From Clostridia bacterium (GTDB taxonomy: Bacteria > Bacillota > Clostridia > Oscillospirales > UBA644), in the NCBI GenBank assembly GCA_017427285.1, contig JAFRTE010000012.1, positions 62,001 to 126,000 of the forward strand: 64,000 bases of DNA, in the 5' to 3' direction. Positions 57,292 to 64,000 of the stretch are shown here, piece by piece (the stretch's first letter is position 1; every line of letters begins with the position of its first letter). The position numbers were made by a program, and so were the translations under genes. The notes under the pieces are model-generated. The model searched no databases and had not been told where the DNA came from. It worked only from the letters and a program-made list of their open reading frames with translations.

Positions 57292-57657
57292 ATGATTGAA
57301 CAGATGGTCAAAAAAGCCGTAAACGCACTCGATTCAAAGGGCGCGCAGGACATAAAAGTAATAAAAATAGACGAGATAACAACTCTTACGTCGTATTTTG
57401 TCATCTGCAACGGTACGTCCACAACGCAGGTCCGTACTCTTGCGGACGAATGCGAGTATAAAATGGCTCAAAACGGCTACAAGCTCGGTCACCGCGAAGG
57501 CAAGCCCGAGGGCGGCTGGATTTTGCTTGACTACTACGACGTAATAGTTCACGTTTATACGAAGGACGCGCGTAAATTTTACGATCTCGAGCGTTTCTGG
57601 AAAGACGGAACGGAAATGGACATAAAAAATTACCTTGAAGAAAAGGACGCTGAATAA
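57292..57657 (+). CDS. rsfS: ribosomal silencing factor RsfS
   Basis: RsfS (YbeB) binds L14 and blocks subunit joining in poor conditions. The 121-residue protein shows DIKVIKIDEIT, SYFVICNGTSTTQV and GGWILLDYYDVIVHVY, the standard family pattern. The ATG at 57292 has AAGGGA upstream; a start at 57244 would overlap the nadD-yqeK 3' end. nadD-yqeK-rsfS is a conserved order. Confidence 0.95.
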   Translation: MIEQMVKKAVNALDSKGAQDIKVIKIDEITTLTSYFVICNGTSTTQVRTLADECEYKMAQNGYKLGHREGKPEGGWILLDYYDVIVHVYTKDARKFYDLERFWKDGTEMDIKNYLEEKDAE

Positions 57658-57658
57658 A

Positions 57659-60064
57659 ATGGGATACGATTTTTCCGCCGTTGAAAAAAAATGGCAAAAA
57701 AAATGGGAAGACGCGCACGTTTTCGAAGCGAAAAACGACTATTCGCTGCCGAAATTCTATGCGCTTATAGAATTTCCGTATCCGTCCGGAGCAGGAATGC
57801 ACGTCGGACACATAAAGGCGTATTCGGGGCTTGAAGTTATATCGAGAAAACGCCGCATGCAGGGCTACAACGTCCTTTTCCCGATCGGATTCGACGCTTT
57901 CGGACTGCCCACGGAAAACTACGCCATAAAAACGGGCATACATCCGCGTGAGGTTACTGACCGCAACATAACTAAATTTACGTCTCAGCTCAAACGCGTC
58001 GGCTTTTCTTTCGACTGGTCGAGGGTCGTTGACACCACGGACGAAGACTATTACAAATGGACGCAGTGGATCTTCCGCAAAATGTTCGACAACGGTCTCG
58101 TTTTCAGGGCAAAAACGCTCGTAAACTACTGTCCGAGCTGTAAAGTCGTCCTTTCAAACGAAGATTCTCAGGGCGGCAAATGCGATATCTGCCACAGCGA
58201 CGTTGTGCAGAAATCAAAAGACGTATGGTATCTGCGCATAACGGAATACGCCGACAAGCTGCTTACGGGGCTCGATTCGGTAGATTATCTGCCTTATATC
58301 AGACTGCAGCAGGAAAACTGGATAGGACGTTCCGAAGGCGCGTTTGTAAACTTTGCTCTTGCCGGCACCGACGATATAATAAGGATCTACACAACCCGCT
58401 GCGACACCATGTTCGGCGCAACGTTTATGGTAATAGCGCCCGAGCATCCGCTTATAGACAAGCACCGCGATATGATAAAAAATATCGCCGCCGTTGAAGA
58501 ATACCGCGCGGAGTGCGCAAAAAAGACCGAATTTGAACGCACGCAGCTCGTTAAGGATAAAACGGGAGTAATGCTCGAAGGTCTTGAAGCGGTAAACCCC
58601 GCGACAGGCAAAAACATCCCCGTATATATTTCAGACTACGTAATGATGGGCTACGGCACGGGAGCTATAATGGCGGTGCCCGCTCATGACGAAAGAGACT
58701 ACGATTTCGCAAAGAAATTCGGCATAGAGATAATCGAAGTTATAAAAGGCGGAGATATTTCCGTCGGCGCGTATACCGGAGACGGTGAAATGGTAAATTC
58801 AGGCTTCCTCAACGGAATTACGACCAAAAAGGAAGCTATCGCAAAAATGCTCGAATACCTTGGCGAAAAAGGGCTCGGAGAAAAGGGCGTTCAGTATAAA
58901 ATGAAAGACTGGGCGTTTAACAGGCAGAGATATTGGGGCGAACCGATACCGATAATCCATTGTCCTCACTGCGGAATGGTCGGAGTACCGTATGACGAGC
59001 TGCCGCTTAAACTGCCCGACGTTAAAGATTTTGCGCCCGGAGTAGGCGGCGAAAGTCCGCTGGCGTCTATCGAGTCGTTTGTAAACTGCAAATGCCCGAA
59101 ATGCGGCGGCGACGCAAAGAGAGAAACGGATACAATGCCGCAGTGGGCGGGCTCTTCGTGGTATTTTCTGCGTTACTGCGATCCTCACAACGAAAACGCG
59201 CTCGCTTCCGAAGAAGCGCTTAAATACTGGATGCCCGTTGACTGGTATAACGGCGGTATGGAACACGTTACCCGCCATATGATCTACTCCCGCTTCTGGC
59301 ACAGATTCCTTTACGATATCGGCGTTGTTCCCACTGCCGAACCGTATGCAAAACGCACGGCTCAGGGCCTTATTCTCGGTCCCGACGGCGAAAAGATGTC
59401 TAAATCCAAAGGCAACGTTGTAGATCCCAACGACGTTGTTGACGAATACGGCGCAGACGTGCTGCGCGTTTACGTCCTTTTCATGGGCGACTACGCCTCG
59501 ACCGCTCCGTGGTCCGAAAACGGCGTTAAGGGCTGCAAGAGATTTCTTGACAGAATTTACGGACTGACGTCTATGCTTGTTAACGGCGACGAATTTTCGC
59601 CGAATCTTGAGATGTCTTTCCATAAAACGATAAAAAAGGTTACCGAAGATATCGAGGCGATGAAGTTTAACACCGCGATCGCCGCTCTTATGACGCTTTT
59701 AAACGAAATTTACGATGCAAAGCAGATAAACCGCGCCGAAATGAAGGCGTTTATAACGCTGCTTTCACCGTTTGCCCCGCATATTTCCGAAGAACTCTGG
59801 GAAATGCTCGGCGGCGAGGGAATGCTTGCAAACGGCAAATGGATCGATTACGACGAGGCAAAAACCGTTGCCGACACAGTTGAAATCCCCGTACAGATAA
59901 ACGGAAAACTGCGCGGAACCGTAATTATCCCCGCCGATGCGGATAAGGACACCGCTCTTGCGGCGGCAAAAGCGGACGAAAAGATCAAATCTTATCTTGA
60001 CGGACACACCGTAGTCAAAGAGATTTTCGTTCCGGGAAGAACGGTGAATATTGTCATTAAATAA
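57659..60064 (+). CDS. leuS: leucyl-tRNA synthetase
   Basis: Charges tRNA-Leu, with an editing domain. The 801-residue protein has the HIGH-type motif in PSGAGMHVGH at about 41-50, a CP1 editing region at about 220-390 (with TRCDTMFGATFMV), a zinc-like CPSC...CDIC segment, and KMSKS in EKMSKSKGN at about 579-587. The ATG at 57659 lies one base after the rsfS stop; an in-frame start at 57635 is inside rsfS. Last gene of the purL operon. Confidence 0.97.
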   Translation: MGYDFSAVEKKWQKKWEDAHVFEAKNDYSLPKFYALIEFPYPSGAGMHVGHIKAYSGLEVISRKRRMQGYNVLFPIGFDAFGLPTENYAIKTGIHPREVTDRNITKFTSQLKRVGFSFDWSRVVDTTDEDYYKWTQWIFRKMFDNGLVFRAKTLVNYCPSCKVVLSNEDSQGGKCDICHSDVVQKSKDVWYLRITEYADKLLTGLDSVDYLPYIRLQQENWIGRSEGAFVNFALAGTDDIIRIYTTRCDTMFGATFMVIAPEHPLIDKHRDMIKNIAAVEEYRAECAKKTEFERTQLVKDKTGVMLEGLEAVNPATGKNIPVYISDYVMMGYGTGAIMAVPAHDERDYDFAKKFGIEIIEVIKGGDISVGAYTGDGEMVNSGFLNGITTKKEAIAKMLEYLGEKGLGEKGVQYKMKDWAFNRQRYWGEPIPIIHCPHCGMVGVPYDELPLKLPDVKDFAPGVGGESPLASIESFVNCKCPKCGGDAKRETDTMPQWAGSSWYFLRYCDPHNENALASEEALKYWMPVDWYNGGMEHVTRHMIYSRFWHRFLYDIGVVPTAEPYAKRTAQGLILGPDGEKMSKSKGNVVDPNDVVDEYGADVLRVYVLFMGDYASTAPWSENGVKGCKRFLDRIYGLTSMLVNGDEFSPNLEMSFHKTIKKVTEDIEAMKFNTAIAALMTLLNEIYDAKQINRAEMKAFITLLSPFAPHISEELWEMLGGEGMLANGKWIDYDEAKTVADTVEIPVQINGKLRGTVIIPADADKDTALAAAKADEKIKSYLDGHTVVKEIFVPGRTVNIVIK

Positions 60065-60282
60065 TTCGGAATGCGGAATTAATTGCCGCGAAGCGACAAT
60101 TTGGCACAGCCAATTCATTAAAAAAGCTGAGAACGAAAAATTCTCAGCTTTTTGTTATTCATTTTTAGAAAAAATACAGATTAAAACAGAGGGATTTTTG
60201 TGTTGAACAAGACGCCCGAGGAAGGAATACGGGATGTATTTAGAGTAAGGGCAACTGTTTTCAGCGCAAAAAGACCCTGTTT
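60065..60282. repeat. leuS downstream gap with tandem mini-hairpins
   Basis: Ahead of the terminator are two small perfect hairpins, AATTG c CGC gaa GCG a CAATT (60081-60101) and TTGGC aca GCCAA (60101-60113), followed by TTCATT and the terminator stem. The rest (60154-60282) holds nothing else that I can identify except a weak hairpin at the end of the next gene. Confidence 0.5.
60121..60153. terminator. intrinsic terminator after leuS
   Basis: A perfect 13-bp stem AAAAAGCTGAGAA / TTCTCAGCTTTTT with a seven-base loop; identical arms to the terminator at 39347-39380. T runs are available on both strands. Confidence 0.85.
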
Positions 60283-60288
60283 TTAGGG
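60268..60288 (-). terminator. possible terminator of the aldo/keto reductase gene
   Basis: On the minus strand CCCT-AAAAAC-AGGG followed by TCTTTTTG. The stem is only four to five base pairs and overlaps the stop codon, so it is weak. Confidence 0.35.
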
Positions 60289-61194
60289 AAGTATGTTCCC
60301 CGCCGCCCTGTAAAGCGAATACCACTCTTCGCGGGTAAGCGTTATGTCCGCCGCGGTTGCGTAGTCGCGAACTCTGAACGGATTTGTGGTGCCGATTATT
60401 GTCTGTATCTTTGCGGGGTGGCGCATTATCCAGGCAACGGCAACGGCGGACGGTGAAACGCCCTTTTCGTTTCCTATACGCTCAAGCTCGCGGTTAAGTT
60501 CGGGATATTTCGGGCTTCCGATGAAAACGCCCCCGAAAAATCCGAACATTACGGGCGACCACGCCTGGATCGTTATTCCGTTCAGTCTGCAGTATTCGAG
60601 TACGCCTCCGTCGCGGTTTACGGAGTTTTCGTGCTTCATGTTTACGGTAAGTCCGCAGTCTATCATGCCGGTATGCGCAAGAGAAAACTGAAGCTGATTT
60701 GCGACGATTTTCTGCGGCATATACTTTTGCAGCAGCGCCATCTGGGCGGGATTCTGGTTTGAAACGCCGAAAAATCTTACTTTTCCGCTTTTTTCAAGCT
60801 CGCAAAATGCCTCGGCGACCTCTTCGGGCTCCATGAGCGTGTCGGGTCTGTGAAGCAAAAGTACGTCAAGATAATCCGTTCTGAGCCGTTTTAAGCTGCC
60901 CTCGACGGATGAGATTATATGCTCTTTCGAAAAATCGAAAAATCCTTTTCTTATCCCGCATTTGGACTGGATTATTATTTCGTCTCTTTTTCCGCAGAAA
61001 GCTTCGCCGAATATTTCCTCGCTTTTTCCGCCGCCGTAAATATCGGCATGGTCAAAATAGTTTATTCCGCATTCAAGCGCCGCGGAAATAAGCGCTTCAA
61101 CGTCCTTTTTCTCTTTTCCGCTTATTCTCATACATCCGAGAGCAATTGCGGAAGCGTTGATCTTGCCGAGAGATCCGAGATCGGTATATTTCAT
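60283..61194 (-). CDS. aldo/keto reductase
   Basis: A 303-residue NADPH-dependent aldo/keto reductase-type TIM barrel. The catalytic tetrad is visible: DHADIYG (Asp and Tyr), KCG (Lys) and LLHRPD (His), and the C-terminal cofactor region ends GTTNPFRV. Substrate unknown. The ATG at 61194 is chosen because GAGG lies about nine bases upstream; the frame extends far upstream to 61332 without a better site and that part would run through the rpmB terminator. Confidence 0.9.
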   Translation of the reverse strand: MKYTDLGSLGKINASAIALGCMRISGKEKKDVEALISAALECGINYFDHADIYGGGKSEEIFGEAFCGKRDEIIIQSKCGIRKGFFDFSKEHIISSVEGSLKRLRTDYLDVLLLHRPDTLMEPEEVAEAFCELEKSGKVRFFGVSNQNPAQMALLQKYMPQKIVANQLQFSLAHTGMIDCGLTVNMKHENSVNRDGGVLEYCRLNGITIQAWSPVMFGFFGGVFIGSPKYPELNRELERIGNEKGVSPSAVAVAWIMRHPAKIQTIIGTTNPFRVRDYATAADITLTREEWYSLYRAAGNILP

Positions 61195-61231
61195 TTCCGT
61201 CGCCTCTTTTCCGAAAAATTTTTTAAAAGAC

Positions 61232-61271
61232 AAAAACGCGAAGAACCAAGAAATCTGCCTTAATTCTTCGC
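61232..61271 (-). terminator. intrinsic terminator of rpmB
   Basis: On the minus strand GCGAAGAA pairs perfectly with TTCTTCGC across an 18-base loop, then G and five Ts follow. It lies 18 bp after the rpmB stop. Confidence 0.72.
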
Positions 61272-61289
61272 ATTTTATTCGTATAATGA

Positions 61290-61475
61290 TTACGCGCGGT
61301 TTACCTTGCCGGAGCGCAGACAGGACGTGCAAACATAGACATGCTTTACGGTTCCTTCCACAACGGCTTTAACACGGCGAACGTTCGGTTTGTAGGCTCT
61401 GTTTGAGCGTCTGTGAGAGTGCGAGACCTTGTTTCCGAAAACTACGCCTTTACCGCAAAATTCACATTTTGCCAT
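61290..61475 (-). CDS. rpmB: 50S ribosomal protein L28
   Basis: The 61-residue protein begins MAKCEFCGKGVVFGNKVSHS and ends with CTSCLRSGKVNRA, giving two CxxC pairs: the zinc-binding form of L28, common in Gram-positives. The GGAGGT site precedes the ATG. It sits downstream of two SIS-domain genes. Confidence 0.97.
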   Translation of the reverse strand: MAKCEFCGKGVVFGNKVSHSHRRSNRAYKPNVRRVKAVVEGTVKHVYVCTSCLRSGKVNRA

Positions 61476-61523
61476 GAGTTAACACCTCCGTATGAAATGA
61501 CAAATAATAAGTACTGTTTAAGA

Positions 61524-62258
61524 TCAATAACCCAGTTCCGCATACCTCTCGTCTATGCGTTTTACCTCTTCGGGTCCTCCCGGGAAGTTCACGCTTTTGT
61601 AGACAGACGGCGAAATGCCTTTCGCAACAAGCTTTTCGGCGGCGTCGGCGCAGACTGCCCAGAGCATATACGCCGCGGCAAGTCCGGATGCGGGGAAGCA
61701 TTTATGCTCGATCCCTTCAACCTCTATCATCGCGTCTCCTGCCGGCGCGCAGTTGTCAAGGACTATGTCGCCGAGTTCGAAAAGTCTTTTGCCCGAAGGA
61801 TGGTCGGATTTAAGCTGAGACGAATATTCGACCGACGTTACGGTGATAAGAGTACAGCCCGCCTCTTTCGCGCAGAGAGCTATATCAACAACACGCGAGC
61901 TCTTTCCCGAAACGGAGCCGAGAATAAATACGTCGCCTTTTCTTACGCTTGATTTCGCAAACGCCACTCTTGCCTCTGCAAGAGGATCGAGCTTGATTTC
62001 GGACTCTGTATTCCTTGCGCGTTTGTTTGACTCAACGTTTAAAGTGTAGTTAAACCTTTTGATAAACGCGAATCCGCCCGCGCGGGTAATAAGCTCGTTG
62101 TTGATAATGTGTCCGCTGTCGAAAATATGCACCTGACCGCCGGAAGAAATACAGTCCGCTATGGCAGCTGCCGCAGCGGAGATATTTTTTTCCTGCGTAT
62201 CGCGGATCTTTTTCTGCAGGGCGTCGACCGCTTTGTAAAACTCGTTTATAAGACTCAT
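61524..62258 (-). CDS. SIS-domain phosphosugar-binding protein (copy 2)
   Basis: A 244-residue protein with a sugar isomerase (SIS) fold of the UPF0309/COG4821 type: an N-terminal helical segment, a GQVHIFDSGHIINNEL region, then LGSVSGKSSRVVDIAL at about 113-128 and HPSGKRLFELGDIVLDNC at about 153-170. Probably binds or isomerises a phosphosugar. It is a paralogue of the next gene upstream, eight bases away. Asp-Asn-Cys motifs are conserved in both copies. Confidence 0.9.
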   Translation of the reverse strand: MSLINEFYKAVDALQKKIRDTQEKNISAAAAAIADCISSGGQVHIFDSGHIINNELITRAGGFAFIKRFNYTLNVESNKRARNTESEIKLDPLAEARVAFAKSSVRKGDVFILGSVSGKSSRVVDIALCAKEAGCTLITVTSVEYSSQLKSDHPSGKRLFELGDIVLDNCAPAGDAMIEVEGIEHKCFPASGLAAAYMLWAVCADAAEKLVAKGISPSVYKSVNFPGGPEEVKRIDERYAELGY

Positions 62259-62266
62259 TTTATCTC

Positions 62267-63004
62267 CTACATATACGTGATCAGGTCTCCGTATTCTTCA
62301 AGGACCTTTCTGTTGTGTTCGTCTCCTCCGTCGAGGTTTGCGCTCATAAAAACGGGCGGAACAACGCCTTTTTCAAGGAATATCCCCACCGCTTCGGCAA
62401 CAACGGCATTCAGTATTGCCGCGCCGGCAGCTGTGGAGGTCGGACCCGATTTTTCCGCAAAACCTTCAAACGAAACGGCGGCGTCGCCAATGTCTCCGCA
62501 ATTGTCGAGCACAAGCGAACATACCTCAAAAAGCCGTTTGCCGCTTGAATGGCGTGAAGAAACGGACTGCGAATATTTCACGTTTGTCAGGCATGCGACG
62601 AAAACGCCGCGTTTTACGGCTTCAAGAGCCATATCAACGCCTACCGCGTTTCTGCCGGATACGGAATGGATAAGTAAAAAGTCGCCTTTCTGCAGATTTT
62701 TGCGTTTTATTACCGTAGCGCCGTAGCCCTCTATGCGCTCGATATCCGTGGTGAGCGTTACGGGGGCAACGTCCAGCTCAAGGCCGGGCGCAAAGATCGG
62801 ATTTACGGTAACAAGGCCGCCGGAGCGGTAAAAAAGCTCCTTTGCGAGCAGCCCCGCATGTCCGCAGCCGACAGCGTATATCCTGTGCCTGGAAAGGGTC
62901 GTTTCAACCATCTTTTCCGCGCATTTTTCTATCGCTTCGGACTGTGTTTTCTGTATTTCACGGAGGATCTCGTCTAGTTTTGAAAAATACTTTTCGTAAT
63001 ACAT
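62267..63004 (-). CDS. SIS-domain phosphosugar-binding protein (copy 1)
   Basis: A 245-residue paralogue with the same architecture: helical start, YAVGCGHAGLLAKELFYRSGG, HSVSGRNAVGVDMALE at about 112-127, and HSSGKRLFEVCSLVLDNC at about 153-170. The His in CGHAG is equivalent to DSGH in the other copy. The pair may be a heteromeric enzyme or two isomerases. Cotranscription with rplL and rpmB is likely as no terminator separates them. Confidence 0.9.
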   Translation of the reverse strand: MYYEKYFSKLDEILREIQKTQSEAIEKCAEKMVETTLSRHRIYAVGCGHAGLLAKELFYRSGGLVTVNPIFAPGLELDVAPVTLTTDIERIEGYGATVIKRKNLQKGDFLLIHSVSGRNAVGVDMALEAVKRGVFVACLTNVKYSQSVSSRHSSGKRLFEVCSLVLDNCGDIGDAAVSFEGFAEKSGPTSTAAGAAILNAVVAEAVGIFLEKGVVPPVFMSANLDGGDEHNRKVLEEYGDLITYM

Positions 63005-63047
63005 TGTTCCCCTCCGTCAGGCGACTGCCATATCAGTCAAGAGATGA

Positions 63048-63422
63048 TTATTTGAGTTCGACTGTTGCGCCTGCGTCTTCAAGAGTTTTCTTGAGAGCTT
63101 CAGCTTCGTCTGCGGAAACCTTTTCTTTGATAGCTTTGGGAGCGCCGTCAACGATCTCTTTAGCTTCCTTAAGACCGAGACCCGTGATCTCTTTAACTGC
63201 TTTGATAACAGCCATTTTGCTTGCGCCTGCGTCCATGAGCATTACGTTGAATTCAGTCTGAGCAGCGGGAGCTGCTGCTTCTGCGGGAGCTGCTGCAACT
63301 GCTGCAACGGGCGCTGCGGATACGCCGAACTCTTCCTCGATCGCTTTTACGAGATCAGCAAGTTCGAGAATGGTAAGGGATTTGATATCTTCTAAGATTT
63401 TAAGGGATTTTTCTGTAGCCAT
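63048..63422 (-). CDS. rplL: 50S ribosomal protein L7/L12
   Basis: Stalk protein that recruits GTPase factors. The 124-residue protein has the N-terminal dimerisation region (residues 1-35), an Ala-rich hinge (about 36-52), and the C-terminal domain with [20 protein letters not shown] and DAGATVELK at the end. It is very Ala/Val/Glu/Lys-rich. It follows rplJ by 58 bp. Confidence 0.98.
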   Translation of the reverse strand: MATEKSLKILEDIKSLTILELADLVKAIEEEFGVSAAPVAAVAAAPAEAAAPAAQTEFNVMLMDAGASKMAVIKAVKEITGLGLKEAKEIVDGAPKAIKEKVSADEAEALKKTLEDAGATVELK

Positions 63423-63480
63423 TTTAAATTTCCTCCTGGTTTTTGATAAATAGGTTTGATTTTTTTACGCCGTCAGGCGA

Positions 63481-63999
63481 TTATTCTGCGGCAGGGGCTT
63501 CTTCTCCGCCGTTCTCTTTGTCGATTTTTGCCTGAAGTACATAAGCAAGGCCGTAAAGGGGACCCTGGATACTTCCGAGAAGCTTTGCGATAAGACCTTC
63601 TTTCGAAGGGATTTTTGAAAGCTCGATAACGCCGTTTTCGTCAAGGATTTCACCGTCGATGAAACCTGCTTTAACTTTGAGCGCCTCGTGCTTCTTTGCG
63701 AATTCGCAGATGATCTTTGCGGGAGCCGTAAAATCTTCGCTTGTTGCGAGAGCGGTCGTGCCGTTAAAGACGTCGGAAAGAGCGTCGTAGCCGACATTTT
63801 TCGCCGCCATTCTCGTAAGAGTGTTTTTAACTACGCTGTATTCAACGTTGTTTTTGCGCAGCTCTTTACGAAGCGCGGTGTCGTCCGCAACGTTCAGACC
63901 CGAATAACTTACTATAACGCCCGATTTTGCGTTTTTTATACGGTCGGTAAGTTCGTTTACTATCTGCTTTTTCTCTTCAAGGACTTTGTTGCTCGGCAT
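63481..63999 (-). CDS. rplJ: 50S ribosomal protein L10
   Basis: Base of the ribosomal stalk and autoregulator of the rplJL transcript. The 172-residue protein starts MPSNKVLEEKKQIVNELTDR and contains SYSGLNVADDTALRKELRKN, with a C-terminal alpha-helical L7/L12-binding tail. The gene begins one base from the window's right edge, so its leader (site of autoregulation) is not visible. Confidence 0.97.
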   Translation of the reverse strand: MPSNKVLEEKKQIVNELTDRIKNAKSGVIVSYSGLNVADDTALRKELRKNNVEYSVVKNTLTRMAAKNVGYDALSDVFNGTTALATSEDFTAPAKIICEFAKKHEALKVKAGFIDGEILDENGVIELSKIPSKEGLIAKLLGSIQGPLYGLAYVLQAKIDKENGGEEAPAAE

Positions 64000-64000
64000 T

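Noticed and set aside
60283-61332. Long N-terminal extension of the aldo/keto reductase frame to 61332
   Set aside because: It would include the rpmB terminator and part of rpmB; the ATG at 61194 gives the usual family length.
63013-63480. CCGTCAGGCGA repeated at 63013-63023 and 63470-63480
   Set aside because: Short 11-bp match in a GC-moderate region, with one copy at the end of rplJ; could be chance.

Overview
The window is a 64 kb piece of a Bacillota (Firmicutes) chromosome, most likely from an uncultured Clostridia lineage. The grounds are gene content and order: rnpA-yidD-yidC-khpB-mnmE on one side of dnaA and dnaN-recF-remB-gyrB-gyrA on the other, ParA/ParB with two perfect parS sites, TrmFO, a single-chain PurL, a one-subunit glycyl-tRNA synthetase, a LytTR/DUF3021 pair and strong AGGAG-type ribosome binding sites. 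No rRNA, tRNA, IS element, prophage or CRISPR array was seen. I cannot place it to family from sequence alone.

The replication origin lies near 31.1-33.0 kb. The dnaA-dnaN gap holds one perfect and several near-perfect DnaA boxes in one orientation plus a run of DnaA-trio-like triplets, and dnaA and rpmH diverge from a 300 bp AT-rich spacer with one good promoter for each. Leftward from the origin run dnaA, dnaN, recF, remB, gyrB, gyrA and glyS. Rightward run rpmH, rnpA, yidD, yidC, khpB, mnmE, prfB, a 48-residue membrane ORF and rsmA. About 10 kb to the right are parA-parB-serS, with the two parS sites just beyond them.

Other blocks, left to right: 0-13.4 kb (minus strand) is a long run from ktrB/trkH and ktrA through a SpoU methyltransferase, dprA, topA, an SDR reductase, trmFO, plsX, an acyl-carrier-like gene, rnc, a radical SAM protein, two TIM-barrel sugar isomerase-like proteins and a membrane protein. 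13.6-22.5 kb (plus) is one tight operon: FAH-family hydrolase, WG-repeat lipoprotein, mnmG, trmB, dedA, a PPi-type phosphofructokinase, fumC and malic enzyme. 42.6-50.0 kb holds accessory genes: a GH42-like lipoprotein, LytTR/DUF3021, a YfbR-like nucleotidase with a PRPP-synthetase-like gene, and an HPr-like / M3 peptidase / DUF2284 operon. 50.1-60.1 kb (plus) holds mtaB and a purL-rdgB-yhbY-nadD/yqeK-rsfS-leuS operon. 60.3-64.0 kb (minus) holds an aldo/keto reductase, rpmB, two tandem SIS-domain proteins, rplL and rplJ.

Most of the window is housekeeping. The most unusual points are three familiar folds that have lost a key residue (an acyl carrier protein with Glu in place of the phosphopantetheine serine, an HPr-like protein without His15, and a KhpB whose KH loop lacks the first glycine), a direct-repeat operator with LytTR geometry upstream of a LytTR/DUF3021 operon, a parS site embedded in a coding frame, and tandem small hairpins with an identical terminator stem at two separate gene ends. 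I did not find a clear multi-gene system that is wholly new.
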